This document shows positions 36,382 to 44,713 of a stretch of 64,000 bases of DNA, in pieces. Location: contig JAXJXV010000008.1 of the NCBI GenBank assembly GCA_036307305.1, positions 1 through 64,000 of the forward strand, in the 5' to 3' direction. Every line of letters starts with the position of its first letter. Position 1 is the first letter of the stretch. The notes beneath the pieces were generated by a model. That model worked only from the letters and a program-made list of their open reading frames with translations. It did no database searches and was not told the DNA's origin. Position numbers and translations under genes: made by a program. This stretch comes from SIG607 sp036307305. GTDB lineage: Bacteria; Bacillota; Clostridia; Oscillospirales; Acutalibacteraceae.

Positions 36382-36774
36382 TTAAATGGTGACAGTGCCA
36401 CCACCGCCGCTACCACCGGGCGAGTAATTTCCGCCGGCGATGAGAGGCTGCAAATACGCAACGATGAAGCCGAGAGAGTTGAGAATGATCCAGGTGATCA
36501 CGATTCTCTTGAGCCACTGCGTCGCTTCGTCCACTGCACGCTGATTTCTCGAAACCATTCGGATAATCAGGGCAATGGCACCTACTGTGACTGCCACGAT
36601 GGTACTGATCGCCACAATCTGACCGTAAATGTCCTGCATAATCGCTGAGAAGCGATCCCAGATCGTTGCGGCCATAACGGGATGCATAGAGAAAATCATT
36701 GCACACGCCGTTCCGACGAGCGACCAATAGGCGGATTTCATTTTGCTACCGCCCAGCCTGAGTTGCTTAATCAT
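36382..36774 (-). CDS. VirB2-like pilin/channel subunit
   Basis: A 130-residue protein with an N-terminal signal-like segment (SAYWSLVGTACAMIFSMHPVMAA) and two further hydrophobic segments (IVAISTIVAVTVGAIALIIR, and IVITWIILNSLGFIVAYLQP), ending in a Gly-rich tail. This is the layout of VirB2/TrbC-like subunits. The start is ATG 36774, eight bases after AAGGAGGT. An ATG at 36741 has no comparable RBS. An attenuator-like terminator and promoter lie just upstream. Confidence 0.8.
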   Translation of the reverse strand: MIKQLRLGGSKMKSAYWSLVGTACAMIFSMHPVMAATIWDRFSAIMQDIYGQIVAISTIVAVTVGAIALIIRMVSRNQRAVDEATQWLKRIVITWIILNSLGFIVAYLQPLIAGGNYSPGGSGGGGTVTI

Positions 36775-36811
36775 GCCTGTGTACCTCCTTTTTTTCAGAT
36801 TTTCGGGCAAC

Positions 36812-36855
36812 AAAAAAAGCCGTCTCTTTCAAGCATTTCTGCTAAAAGAAACGGC
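36812..36855 (-). terminator. terminator in the leader of the conjugation operon
   Basis: On the minus strand GCCGTTTCTTT (36855-36845) pairs with AAAGAGACGGC (36829-36819), followed by TTTTTTT. It lies between promoter 36891-36919 and the VirB2-like start at 36774, so it can act as an attenuator. It also ends the transcript of the gene at 36958. Confidence 0.75.
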
Positions 36856-36890
36856 CTCGTCTTCACCCGAGCCCAGTTTTGGACGATACA

Positions 36891-36919
36891 ATTATAACAC
36901 ATTCCCATTCTCTTGTCAT
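36891..36919 (-). promoter_or_regulatory. promoter of the VirB2-VirB6-VirB4 operon
   Basis: On the minus strand, ATGACA (36914-36919), 17 bases, and TATAAT (36891-36896). It gives a leader of about 110 bases before the VirB2-like gene. Confidence 0.65.
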
Positions 36920-36957
36920 CGGCAAAACTGTGCCAATTTTGTGCCAATTTACTGTCA

Positions 36958-37593
36958 CTATTCAAGGTTTTCCAAAAGGGTAAGCATATCAAACCAAAAA
37001 TCAATTCCAATAGCAGGCGTTGCCCACAAACGAATTGAAAGAATTGTGATTGCCTGCTGACGAAGCCGGTAATATGTTCTCTTCGAGATTTCAAGCTGAT
37101 CAATCATCTCTTGCAGGGAAAGATGCTCCGTTGCAATGTAGGTCATATATATGACATCATACAGAAGCTTTCCGTTACCTGGCTTGCTCTTGAGAACAGT
37201 TAGAGCCTCGTTGACTCGATCAAAAAGAAGTCTCGACTTGCGAACACCTTCCATTCGACCTTCAAGTTTGCGGTTTCCCATAGCCATTTCCATATCAACC
37301 TTATCTATCAGCTGATCAATATGCTCAAACGGAGTGTCCAACTCTGCAGCAACGTCTGTAGGAAAACACTCAAGAACCCATGCAATTGTTCGATAGTGTT
37401 GCAGAAGCATCTTGGTGTTATGATAACTGGTCTGTCTCTTTTTTTGCTGTGCTGTGCGAATTTTCTCGTTATCAATCTCGTGATCACCGAGAATCCCACG
37501 CTTTGTCAGAAGTGAAATAAAAGCGTCTGACTGCGCTAATATGCGGTCTTCTTGCTGCTCATACAGCGATTTTTCGTCTGTTTGGCGGGTCAT
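36958..37593 (-). CDS. helix-turn-helix protein of the element
   Basis: A 211-residue soluble, helical protein. The C-terminal part looks like a sigma region 4-type HTH (LSLQEMIDQLEISKRTYYRLRQQAITILS, which I cite as LSLQEMIDQLEISKRTYYRL). A similar arrangement occurs in phage late-transcription activators of the ArpU/DUF1492 kind, but the match is weak. The start is ATG 37593, ten bases after AAGGAG, overlapping the end of the preceding gene by 35 bases. It could regulate the adjacent conjugation promoter at 36891-36919. That is inference from position. Confidence 0.6.
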   Translation of the reverse strand: MTRQTDEKSLYEQQEDRILAQSDAFISLLTKRGILGDHEIDNEKIRTAQQKKRQTSYHNTKMLLQHYRTIAWVLECFPTDVAAELDTPFEHIDQLIDKVDMEMAMGNRKLEGRMEGVRKSRLLFDRVNEALTVLKSKPGNGKLLYDVIYMTYIATEHLSLQEMIDQLEISKRTYYRLRQQAITILSIRLWATPAIGIDFWFDMLTLLENLE

Positions 37594-38650
37594 ATGTAAA
37601 CATCTCCTTTGCAATTATCGTTATATCCACAGGCGCACAAGGCCCACGGATTTTACTCGTATCTATAACTGGAGGGGAACATATACATTTACCCGTGCAG
37701 TCATATATACACTTCTTACAATTCGAGTGAGAAAAATACGCGTGTAATATATATGGGTCAAAAAGTGCAACGCGATTTTTAGGCGGAGTGTTTTCACTCT
37801 CGTCAGCGTATTCCATCAAGAGTTGACGACTGTACAAAGCGATCAGTCTGCCGATATTCTCATGATCAGAACCCACTTTCTGCTCATTCTTTGCCAAAAT
37901 GCGTATTTCGGCAATTATACGCTCGATTTTCTCGGACTCCGGCATTGTAAACTCTGTATCACTTGGATACAGTTTATTGAAAATGAGGCAACCATAAGCG
38001 CCGGGAAGACGGTGCAGCATAAAAGCATCCCCATGCTTCTGAAAGAAACGCCACACTTTAGTCTTTTCCCAGTTCCATCGCTGTCCCAGGGTTTCCAAAG
38101 TTAGTACGGTACCGAACTTGCCAAACTGTACGATCGGTGCCAAAAAAGAAAACGCATTGCCAAAATCTCCGGATACCGTGTGGCACCACAGATCAAGCCA
38201 TGCGTCTGCTTCATCAAATATGTAGTTTTGTTTGATGAGTCTGTCAGTAATGTTGCGAGGGAGGCAGAGGAAGCCATATCCTTCGGTAGCATAAACCGAT
38301 CCGTTCATACACTCCTCGCCGGAGCATTCGACAACCCAGTCTGTTATTTGATACGTGAGCTTCTTTGTCTTTGCATTTAGCGAATATCTCACATAACCGA
38401 GCTCAGAGAGCTTAGAAAGCGCCTCAAGGCTCTGTGCGCGGCTTCTGGAGCCGAGTATACTCTTTAACCCCACAATGCCTCCAGACCACATTCCGGGGCT
38501 TACAGCGTTAATATGGCCGCAATAAGAAGCTTGTCCCTTACGGAACGCTGCACGGGATGCAAGCTTCGCCCAGGCACTCATGATACCTTTGCCTTCGGGC
38601 AGATGATTTCGGGGTAATTTAACCCACTGATACTTCATCAAGCATTTCAT
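37559..38650 (-). CDS. putative replication-initiation-like DNA-binding protein
   Basis: A 363-residue protein. Two winged-helix-like stretches are visible: RAQSLEALSKLSELGYVRYS (residues about 60-80), and LTLETLGQRWNWEKTKVWRF (residues about 185-205). This is the pattern of replisome organisers or initiators. A Cys cluster (CKKCIYDCTGKCIC) near the C-terminus could bind metal. The start is ATG 38650 behind AAAGGAGGTG. I recognise no named family. Autonomous replication of conjugative elements in the circular stage is known, which makes this role plausible. Confidence 0.5.
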   Translation of the reverse strand: MKCLMKYQWVKLPRNHLPEGKGIMSAWAKLASRAAFRKGQASYCGHINAVSPGMWSGGIVGLKSILGSRSRAQSLEALSKLSELGYVRYSLNAKTKKLTYQITDWVVECSGEECMNGSVYATEGYGFLCLPRNITDRLIKQNYIFDEADAWLDLWCHTVSGDFGNAFSFLAPIVQFGKFGTVLTLETLGQRWNWEKTKVWRFFQKHGDAFMLHRLPGAYGCLIFNKLYPSDTEFTMPESEKIERIIAEIRILAKNEQKVGSDHENIGRLIALYSRQLLMEYADESENTPPKNRVALFDPYILHAYFSHSNCKKCIYDCTGKCICSPPVIDTSKIRGPCAPVDITIIAKEMFTYDPPNRRKIAV

Positions 38651-38724
38651 AAGGGACACCTCCTTTGTTTTTATATAAAAGAAGGGCGACCTCAATAATG
38701 AAGTCGCCCAGCAAATCATTTCTA

Positions 38725-39207
38725 TTAAATTCTAACAACAAGGCCCACCAGTTGATCTGTTGGAACACCAACGAGAAACCAACCGTCTCCCATTTCAATG
38801 CGGGTAGGAACCCACTCACCGTCGATGAGGACATCTAAGCATTCACCGCAGTGTAGACCGCCATAGTAATCCAATAATCCAAAACGAATATCCATTCGGC
38901 CACTATCTTCATCAGTGACCATCGTACCTTGTCTTTTCATAAACTCCTTTCCGGAATCGTCAGAGGCTTTTTTCTCCAACTCTTTCTTATATACCTTTCT
39001 TAAATATTCATCAAAAATAGTTCTGCGAATCAAGACCTTCTTTCCAATTTTATAGACAGATCCAGCTTCACGTGCCATACGGGTAAACACCTTTAGACCA
39101 AGTCCATAGTAATCGGCGCCTTGATATAACGTAATAAAATCATGCTTCTGCATCTCGATGTCTTCATCATCGAGCATGTCTGAGAACATCCAAAGGTTTC
39201 CGCTCAT
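38725..39207 (-). CDS. excisionase-like plus DUF5348-like protein
   Basis: A 160-residue protein with two parts. Residues about 20-75 (DFITLYQGADYYGLGLKVFT, then KIGKKVLIRRTIFDEYLRKV) resemble a MerR/excisionase-type winged helix. Residues about 95-160 (GRMDIRFGLLDYYGGLHCGE, DGEWVPTRIEMGDGWFLVGV) match the DUF5348 type found on mobile elements. Its ATG overlaps the stop of the upstream gene (ATGA). It may bind element-end DNA together with that protein. Confidence 0.7.
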   Translation of the reverse strand: MSGNLWMFSDMLDDEDIEMQKHDFITLYQGADYYGLGLKVFTRMAREAGSVYKIGKKVLIRRTIFDEYLRKVYKKELEKKASDDSGKEFMKRQGTMVTDEDSGRMDIRFGLLDYYGGLHCGECLDVLIDGEWVPTRIEMGDGWFLVGVPTDQLVGLVVRI

Positions 39208-39476
39208 TTCTGATCCTCCTTTGAGAGAAGTGTACTTGGCTCGTGGAACCTCTCCAAGTACTCCTCAAAGATATCGCGGTTAATCAAGACAGTTCCGTCC
39301 ATGCGATAAATTGCACCTGCTTCGCTGGCAAGCTCCAGTATTTTCTTGTGTTGGAGACTATAAATAATCTCTGCATCCTTATAGCGTAAAAATTGCCGAC
39401 GAATCCTCTTGGCACTTTCTCTGACATCGTTACGTTTCTTCAGGTCGTAGTATGCTTTTGTCTCTTCACTAATCAT
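39204..39476 (-). CDS. DUF6462-like excisionase-type DNA-binding protein
   Basis: A 90-residue protein. The core YKDAEIIYSLQHKKILELAS, followed by EAGAIYRMDGTVLINRDIFE, is typical of short excisionase-like (DUF6462) proteins that carry one winged helix and direct recombination or oppose integration. It is the first gene of the long leftward operon and lies 180-240 bases from the att-like sequence at the element end, which fits control of excision. The RBS AAAGGA precedes its ATG. Confidence 0.72.
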   Translation of the reverse strand: MISEETKAYYDLKKRNDVRESAKRIRRQFLRYKDAEIIYSLQHKKILELASEAGAIYRMDGTVLINRDIFEEYLERFHEPSTLLSKEDQK

Positions 39477-39533
39477 AAAATTCAGTTCCTTTCAGATTTG
39501 ATTTTCTGTCATGACAAAAGCAGACCCAACGAA

Positions 39534-39577
39534 AAAAGAGAACACCTCTTGAAATTTCTTTCAAAAAAGTGTTCTCT
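39534..39577 (-). terminator. hairpin with T-run upstream of the first operon gene
   Basis: AGAGAACAC (39537-39545) pairs with GTGTTCTCT (39569-39577), with an inner TTGAAA/TTTCAA stem. On the minus strand TTTTTT follows. It lies before the coding start at 39476, so it either protects the element from lysS read-through or acts as an attenuator. A TTGACA box lies at 39608-39613, but no fitting -10 box was found. Confidence 0.65.
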
Positions 39578-39655
39578 AAATAGCAAGTGCTATATTGTGT
39601 TTTGTCCTGTCAACTATTCATACTGCGTTACAATCCTTCAAAATAATATGAAAAA

Positions 39656-39716
39656 TTGTTGTCAATTTGTTGTCAACTCGGATTTGAGATGCCGAAAACC
39701 CTTGATTTTACTGGGT
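39656..39716. other. probable attachment-site end of the conjugative element
   Basis: Two direct repeats TTGTTGTCAA (39656-39665 and 39667-39676) resemble arm sites of tyrosine recombinases. CGAAAACCCTTGATTT (39693-39708) is the likely core, and AAAACCC/GGGTTTT here forms the hairpin at the 3' end of lysS. Gene style, orientation pattern and repeat families change at this point. The exact crossover point and the other end are not visible. Confidence 0.6.
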
Positions 39717-39719
39717 TTT

Positions 39720-41225
39720 TTAGTCGATTGGCTTCATTGTGGGGAACAGGATTACCTCGCGGATAGTGTCGGAGTTTGTAAGGAGCATTACTGCTCGGTC
39801 TACGCCGATACCCATACCGCCTGTTGGAGGCATACCGTATTCCATAGCGGTGAGGAAATCCTCGTCAAGCATTTCTGCCTCATCGTCGCCACGCTCACGA
39901 AGCTCAAGCTGTTTTTCGAAGCGCTGACGCTGAACGATTGGGTCGTTAAGCTCTGAGTAAGCATTTGCAAGTTCGCTATGGCATACGAAAAGTTCAAAAC
40001 GCTCGGTGAGTCTTGGGTCGGCTGGAGAAGCCTTAGTAAGAGGAGAAACCTCTACAGGATACATTGTAATAAAGGTAGGCTGAATAAGCTTTTCTTCTAC
40101 CCTTTGGTCGAAACAGGCGTAAAGGGCGTTGCCCCAGGTTCTGTCTGCCGTTTCATTAAGCTCAACACCGATAGCCTCGGCTGCCTTAACGGCTTCTTCA
40201 TCGTCGTTTATTGCGGAGAAGTCTATCCCTACGTATTCCTTAACGGCGTCAACCATAGTAAGTCTGCGCCAACCTGGTGTAAGGTCAATCTTCTCGCCCA
40301 TCCACTCTACCTCATAGGTTCCGTGAATTTCCTTTGCAGCGCCTGAAATAATACCCTCTGCAATATCCATCATATCGTGGAAATCAGCATAAGCCTGATA
40401 AAGCTCGATAGAGGTAAATTCGGGATTATGTTTAGGGTCCATACCTTCGTTACGGAAAATTCTGCCGATTTCATAAACCCTGTCCATACCGCCCACAATA
40501 AGACGCTTAAGCGGAAGCTCAGTAGCTATTCGCATATACATAGGTATATCCAGTGTATTATGATGTGTAATGAAAGGACGTGCAGACGCGCCGCCCACTA
40601 TTGTGTTAAGTACAGGGGTTTCAACCTCGATATAACCCATATCATCAAGATATTTTCTCATAAACTTGATAAACTGAGAGCGTACCACAAAGTTACGCTT
40701 AACGTTAGGATTCATAATAAGGTCAACATATCTCTGACGGAATCTTAAATCGTTATTTGTAAGACCGTGGAATTTTTCAGGCAATGGCAGAAGGGATTTT
40801 GAAAGAAGTGTAATACCCTGTGTATGCAGTGATACCTCACCCGTTTTTGTAACAAAGGAGAAGCCCTCGACACCAACGATATCGCCGATATCCATTTTCT
40901 TGAATGCGGCATAGGCGTCCTCGCCAACGTCGTCGCGTCTGATGTAGCACTGGATTTTGCCTGTGGTATCCTGAATATGAAAGAAACTTGCCTTACCCAT
41001 AATACGTCTGGACATAATTCTGCCCGATACCTTATAGGTTTTTTCTTCGCCCTCAACATACTCTGCCTTGATATCCTCAGCATAGCCTGTAAAATCAAAT
41101 TTGGTGATTGTAAAGGGGTCGTTGCCCTGCTCCTGCAAAGCAGAAAGCTTTTCACGGCGCACCTTTAATATTTCGTTTAAATCAGCCTCCTGATTTTCAG
41201 GGGTCTGTACGTTATTTTCTGCCAT
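39720..41225 (-). CDS. lysS: lysyl-tRNA synthetase, class II
   Basis: Charges tRNA-Lys. It is 501 residues, normal for bacterial LysRS. The OB-fold anticodon-binding part covers residues about 65-175 (KVSGRIMSRRIMGKASFFHI). Class II motif 2 is FRNEGMDPKHNPEF, and motif 3 is GMGIGVDRAVMLL near the C-terminus. The RBS AAAAGGA precedes the ATG. It lies 14 bases after greA and shares its promoter. Its stop is within five bases of the att-like sequence, so the mobile element uses the lysS 3' end as its target without breaking the gene. Confidence 0.97.
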   Translation of the reverse strand: MAENNVQTPENQEADLNEILKVRREKLSALQEQGNDPFTITKFDFTGYAEDIKAEYVEGEEKTYKVSGRIMSRRIMGKASFFHIQDTTGKIQCYIRRDDVGEDAYAAFKKMDIGDIVGVEGFSFVTKTGEVSLHTQGITLLSKSLLPLPEKFHGLTNNDLRFRQRYVDLIMNPNVKRNFVVRSQFIKFMRKYLDDMGYIEVETPVLNTIVGGASARPFITHHNTLDIPMYMRIATELPLKRLIVGGMDRVYEIGRIFRNEGMDPKHNPEFTSIELYQAYADFHDMMDIAEGIISGAAKEIHGTYEVEWMGEKIDLTPGWRRLTMVDAVKEYVGIDFSAINDDEEAVKAAEAIGVELNETADRTWGNALYACFDQRVEEKLIQPTFITMYPVEVSPLTKASPADPRLTERFELFVCHSELANAYSELNDPIVQRQRFEKQLELRERGDDEAEMLDEDFLTAMEYGMPPTGGMGIGVDRAVMLLTNSDTIREVILFPTMKPID

Positions 41226-41239
41226 TTGTTTCAGTCCTT

Positions 41240-41713
41240 TTATTTAGAAATAGCAATAATTTTAAAATCTACCTCGCCGTCGGGAGTTTCTGCCTTAACT
41301 GTCTCGCCTGCCTTTGCACCGAGAAGGGCTTTACCAACGGGGGATTCATCGGAAATAAGTCCGTTTGCGGGGTCTGCTTCTGCGCTGCCGACAACTCTGA
41401 ATTCAAGCTCTTCTTCAAATTCAACGTCAAGAACCTTAACCTTAGAGCCGATAGTAACTGTTTTGGTAGCGCTTTTCTTTTCGGCAATTATTTCAACGTT
41501 TTTAAGCATTGATTCAAGCTCAACGATTCTGGCTTCGATTTTAGCCTGTTCGTTTTTAGCTTCATCATACTCGCTGTTCTCGGACAAGTCGCCGTAGCCT
41601 CTTGCAACCTTAATTTTCTCGGCAATATCGGTTCTGCCCTGAGTCTTAAGGGTTTCAAGCTCATCCTGTAATTTTTTGAGACCTTCGTCGGTAAGTTTAA
41701 TTGCTTTTGCCAT
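41240..41713 (-). CDS. greA: transcription elongation factor GreA
   Basis: Rescues backtracked RNA polymerase by stimulating RNA cleavage. It is 157 residues: an N-terminal coiled coil (LTDEGLKKLQDELETLKTQG, with acidic tip DLSENSEYDEAKNEQ) and a C-terminal FKBP-like domain with the closing motif SPVGKALLGAKAGE. The ATG at 41713 follows AGAGGTG; the slightly longer frame from 41722 lacks an RBS. It is the first gene of the greA-lysS operon. Confidence 0.96.
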   Translation of the reverse strand: MAKAIKLTDEGLKKLQDELETLKTQGRTDIAEKIKVARGYGDLSENSEYDEAKNEQAKIEARIVELESMLKNVEIIAEKKSATKTVTIGSKVKVLDVEFEEELEFRVVGSAEADPANGLISDESPVGKALLGAKAGETVKAETPDGEVDFKIIAISK

Positions 41714-41755
41714 GATAAACACACCTCTACTGTAATTTTATAAATATACCTATCT

Positions 41756-41784
41756 ATTATATATTTTTATGCAAAAAAAGTCAA
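41756..41784 (-). promoter_or_regulatory. promoter of greA-lysS
   Basis: On the minus strand, TTGACT (41779-41784), 17 bases, and TATAAT (41756-41761). The -35 box overlaps the stop codon of the upstream methyltransferase gene. Confidence 0.75.
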
Positions 41785-42521
41785 TATAAATTATATCCCT
41801 CTTTATAGTCGCCGTAAATTGCCCTTACTTCTTCCTCGCACTCTGTAAGAGAAAGAGTAGGTAATACTGTTATTCCCGAATTAGCGCATTTTTTACCCTC
41901 AATAAGTACTAAAAAAGGTTTAAGCTCAAAACGCTGACAGACAAACCTCAGTTTTTTAGGCTCTATTTTATGCTCACTCATTTTTTTAAGAATTTCAGTA
42001 AGTCTTTCGGGGCGGTGACAGATACAAAGTCTGCCCGACGTATTGAGCAGTCTGAAGGAGGCAGACAGCACGTCGTCAATAGTGCAGTCGATTTCGTGAC
42101 GGGCAACCGCCTCTACGCCGTCGGGGTTTTTAAGTCCCCTGCCCTGTGTAAAATAAGGGGGGTTACAGGTAACAAGGGTATGACAGCCAAACCCTATTTC
42201 TTTTGGTAAATTTTTAATATCGGCATTAAGTACCGTAAATTTATCCTTTAAATTTCTTTCCTCTGCCGTTTTATTTGCAAGGCTAACCGCTTCCTCGCTT
42301 ATATCCACGCCTATTGCCTTTTTTACCCTTTCATCTCTCAGCATTACAAAGGGAATTATTCCACAGCCTGTTCCAAGGTCAACGTAGCTGTCCTTTTTCT
42401 TTGGCTGTGCAAAATCGGCAAGAAGCAGCGCGTCCGTACCAAAAGAGTGATGCTTCGATACATAAAGGAAAGCCCCTTTTCTGTCAAGGGGCTCCTTTTT
42501 AATTGTTACGCTCTGGTCCAT
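41781..42521 (-). CDS. tRNA1(Val) adenine-N6 methyltransferase-like (TrmN6/YfiC family)
   Basis: A 246-residue SAM-dependent N6-adenine methyltransferase of the TrmN6/YabB type. DLGTGCGIIP (residues 48-57) is the SAM-binding loop, GVDISEEAV the acidic motif, and NPPY (120-123) the catalytic motif for adenine amino-methylation. The usual target is A37 of tRNA-Val, but relatives modify other RNAs. Its start overlaps the end of cysS by 16 bases, so it is the last gene of the cysE-cysS transcript. Confidence 0.88.
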   Translation of the reverse strand: MDQSVTIKKEPLDRKGAFLYVSKHHSFGTDALLLADFAQPKKKDSYVDLGTGCGIIPFVMLRDERVKKAIGVDISEEAVSLANKTAEERNLKDKFTVLNADIKNLPKEIGFGCHTLVTCNPPYFTQGRGLKNPDGVEAVARHEIDCTIDDVLSASFRLLNTSGRLCICHRPERLTEILKKMSEHKIEPKKLRFVCQRFELKPFLVLIEGKKCANSGITVLPTLSLTECEEEVRAIYGDYKEGYNLY

Positions 42522-43885
42522 TTTACACCCTGAGGAGTATCCTCAAGTATGATACCCATTTCCTTCAGCTTATCTCTTATTGCATCAGCCTCGGCAAAAT
42601 TTCTGTCCTTTCTTGCCTGTGTACGCTTTGCAATAAGCTCCTCAATTTCACTGTCAAGGCTTTCTTTCTTGCGGTTATAAAGGAAGCCAAGCACACCTGT
42701 AAGCTCATCAAGAGCCTTTGCCATAGCAACAAGACTTTCCTTTTTAGCGTTAGCATCAATAGCCATATTTATATCTTTTGCAAGAGTAAATACGGCAGCA
42801 AGTGCATCGGCGGTATTAAGGTCGTCTTCCATAGCGGTAATAAACTCGTTTTTATGAGTTTCAATAAACTCAGGCGCTTCTCCGCCCTCCTCGGCGTGTT
42901 CTATAGCGAAATCTATTCTGTCACGGCAGTTGTAAAGACGCTCAAGAGCGCTCTTGCCCTGCTCGATAATATCAATAGAATAGTTAATGGGGCTTCTGTA
43001 GTGAGAAGAAATCATGAGATAACGGATAGGTTCATAACCGTATTTTTGGGCAACGTCTCTTACTGTAAAGAAATTACCGAGAGATTTACTCATTTTTCTG
43101 TTATCAACGTTAATAAAGCCGTTATGCATCCAGTAGTGAGCAAATCCCTGTCCGTTTGCCGCCTCGCTCTGAGCGATTTCGTTTTCGTGGTGAGGGAAAA
43201 TAAGGTCCTGACCGCCGCAGTGGATATCTATGGTTTTACCAAGATATCTGCAGGACATAGCAGAACATTCAATATGCCAACCGGGTCTGCCGTCTCCCCA
43301 AGGAGAAGCCCAGAATGGCTCACCCGGCTTTGCGCCTTTCCACAGGCAGAAGTCCATTGGGTCTTCTTTTATTTCACCCACGGCAATTCTAGCACCTGAT
43401 TCAAGGTCCTCAAGAGGCTGATGTGAAAGCTTTCCGTAATCCTTGAATTTTTTGGCTCTGTAATATACGTCGCCGCCCGACTCATAAGCAAAGCCCTTTT
43501 CAATAAGGCTTTCAATAATAGAAATAATCTCGTCAATATTTTCGGTAGCTCTTGGGTGAATGGTGGCGGGTTTTACGTTAAGTCCGTCGGAATCAATGCG
43601 GAATTCCTTAATATAACGCTCGGCAACCTCAGGAACGGTAATTCCTTCCTCGTTTGCCTTTTTAATGAGCTTATCGTCAATATCGGTAAAGTTCTGAACG
43701 TACTTTACGTTAACGCCGCGCCATTCAAGATAACGGCGCAACACGTCGAAAACGCAAAGAGGACGTGCGTTACCGATATGGATATAGTTATAAACGGTAG
43801 GTCCGCAGGCGTAAATCTTTACTTCGTTTTCATCAATAGGAATAAATTCCTGTTTTTCTCTGGTTAAAGTGTTAAAAATTTTCAT
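42506..43885 (-). CDS. cysS: cysteinyl-tRNA synthetase
   Basis: Charges tRNA-Cys. It is 459 residues, standard length. The HIGH-type signature is HIGN (residues 36-39), the KMSKS loop is present as RKMSKSLGNF, and zinc ligands include Cys27 and CSAMSC with HHENE. The start is ATG 43885 behind AAAGGA; the frame running to 43909 is not needed. It follows cysE by one base, and both are controlled by a cysteine T-box, linking cysteine synthesis to its use. Confidence 0.97.
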   Translation of the reverse strand: MKIFNTLTREKQEFIPIDENEVKIYACGPTVYNYIHIGNARPLCVFDVLRRYLEWRGVNVKYVQNFTDIDDKLIKKANEEGITVPEVAERYIKEFRIDSDGLNVKPATIHPRATENIDEIISIIESLIEKGFAYESGGDVYYRAKKFKDYGKLSHQPLEDLESGARIAVGEIKEDPMDFCLWKGAKPGEPFWASPWGDGRPGWHIECSAMSCRYLGKTIDIHCGGQDLIFPHHENEIAQSEAANGQGFAHYWMHNGFINVDNRKMSKSLGNFFTVRDVAQKYGYEPIRYLMISSHYRSPINYSIDIIEQGKSALERLYNCRDRIDFAIEHAEEGGEAPEFIETHKNEFITAMEDDLNTADALAAVFTLAKDINMAIDANAKKESLVAMAKALDELTGVLGFLYNRKKESLDSEIEELIAKRTQARKDRNFAEADAIRDKLKEMGIILEDTPQGVKWTRA

Positions 43886-43886
43886 A

Positions 43887-44510
43887 TTATCTGATTCCTT
43901 TCTCTTCAAGTGCTTTTATCCGTTCTTCAAGACGGCATATTTCCTGCGCAACAGGGTCGGGTATATGAATCTGGTCAAGAGGCTGTACCTTTTCGCCGTT
44001 TCGTCTTACCACCCTTGCAGGAACACCAACAACGGTACAGTCAGGGGGAACCTCCTCAAGCACAACGGCACCTGCGGCAATTCGGGAATTATCCCCTACC
44101 TTAAAGGGACCAAGCACCTTTGCACCCGCGCTTATCATAACGTTATTGCCAATGGTTGGGTGACGTTTGCCCGTATCCTTACCCGTACCGCCCAGTGTAA
44201 CACCCTGATAAATAAGAACGTCATCGCCGATTTCGGTAGTCTCACCGATAACAATTCCTGTTCCGTGGTCAATTACAAGGCGTCTGCCAATGGTTGCGCC
44301 GGGGTGAATTTCAATACCTGTTTTTCTGGCGCAACGCTGAGAAATCCACCTTGCAATAAAGGGATGCCCGTGTTTATAGAAAAAATGCGCACGTCTGTGC
44401 ATACGCACCGCCTTTACACCTGGGTAAAGAAAAAATATTTCAAGACTGCTTCTTGCCGCAGGGTCACGCTCCTTAACTGCGGCTATATCTTCTCTTATTC
44501 TCTCAAACAA
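43887..44510 (-). CDS. cysE: serine O-acetyltransferase
   Basis: Makes O-acetylserine from serine and acetyl-CoA, the first step of cysteine synthesis. It is 207 residues, with left-handed beta-helix hexapeptide repeats (IGRRLVIDHGTGIVIGETTE, VTLGGTGKDTGKRHPTIGNN) and the His/Asp pair around VIDHGTG. The start codon is a TTG at 44510, eight bases after AAGGAG. Transcribed with cysS under a T-box whose terminator lies more than 200 bases upstream; a repeat block separates the two. Confidence 0.95.
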   Translation of the reverse strand: MFERIREDIAAVKERDPAARSSLEIFFLYPGVKAVRMHRRAHFFYKHGHPFIARWISQRCARKTGIEIHPGATIGRRLVIDHGTGIVIGETTEIGDDVLIYQGVTLGGTGKDTGKRHPTIGNNVMISAGAKVLGPFKVGDNSRIAAGAVVLEEVPPDCTVVGVPARVVRRNGEKVQPLDQIHIPDPVAQEICRLEERIKALEEKGIR

Positions 44511-44530
44511 GATTCTTTCTCCTTTCGATT

Positions 44531-44713
44531 AGGGAATAGGGAGTAGGGAGTAGGGACGGGCGGAGAACCAGTCCGCCCCTACGAACGTTCAGTATAGTCT
44601 TTACGGCTACTGTGTAGGGGAGGACTTGTTGTCCTCCCGCAAAGATACTGCAAGACTAACGGGCGGAGAACCAGTCCGCCCCTACGAACGTTCAGTATAG
44701 TCTTTACGGCTAA
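44531..44713. repeat. intergenic palindromic repeat block (two copies)
   Basis: Two identical copies, about 55 bases each, of a unit with palindrome GGGCGGAGAACCAGTCCGCCC and tail GTTCAGTATAGTCTTTACGG (44556-44610, 44660-44712), separated by the related palindrome GGGGAGGACTTGTTGTCCTC. The left edge reads TAGGGAATAGGGAGTAGGGA. The block sits inside the cysE leader, downstream of the T-box. Confidence 0.85.

Noticed and set aside
39601..39620. Promoter based on TTGACA at 39608-39613 for the DUF6462-like gene
   Set aside because: No acceptable -10 hexamer at 16-18 bases could be found; the real promoter was not identified.
1..39700. Relaxase, integrase and oriT
   Set aside because: None of the proteins shows a relaxase HUH/MOBP-type motif or a tyrosine/serine recombinase signature; they are probably outside the window.
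28203..39708. Treating the two 16-bp cores as attL and attR of an 11.5-kb element
   Set aside because: The left copy would cut the conjugation operon between coupled genes and exclude virD4, and no integrase lies between the copies.
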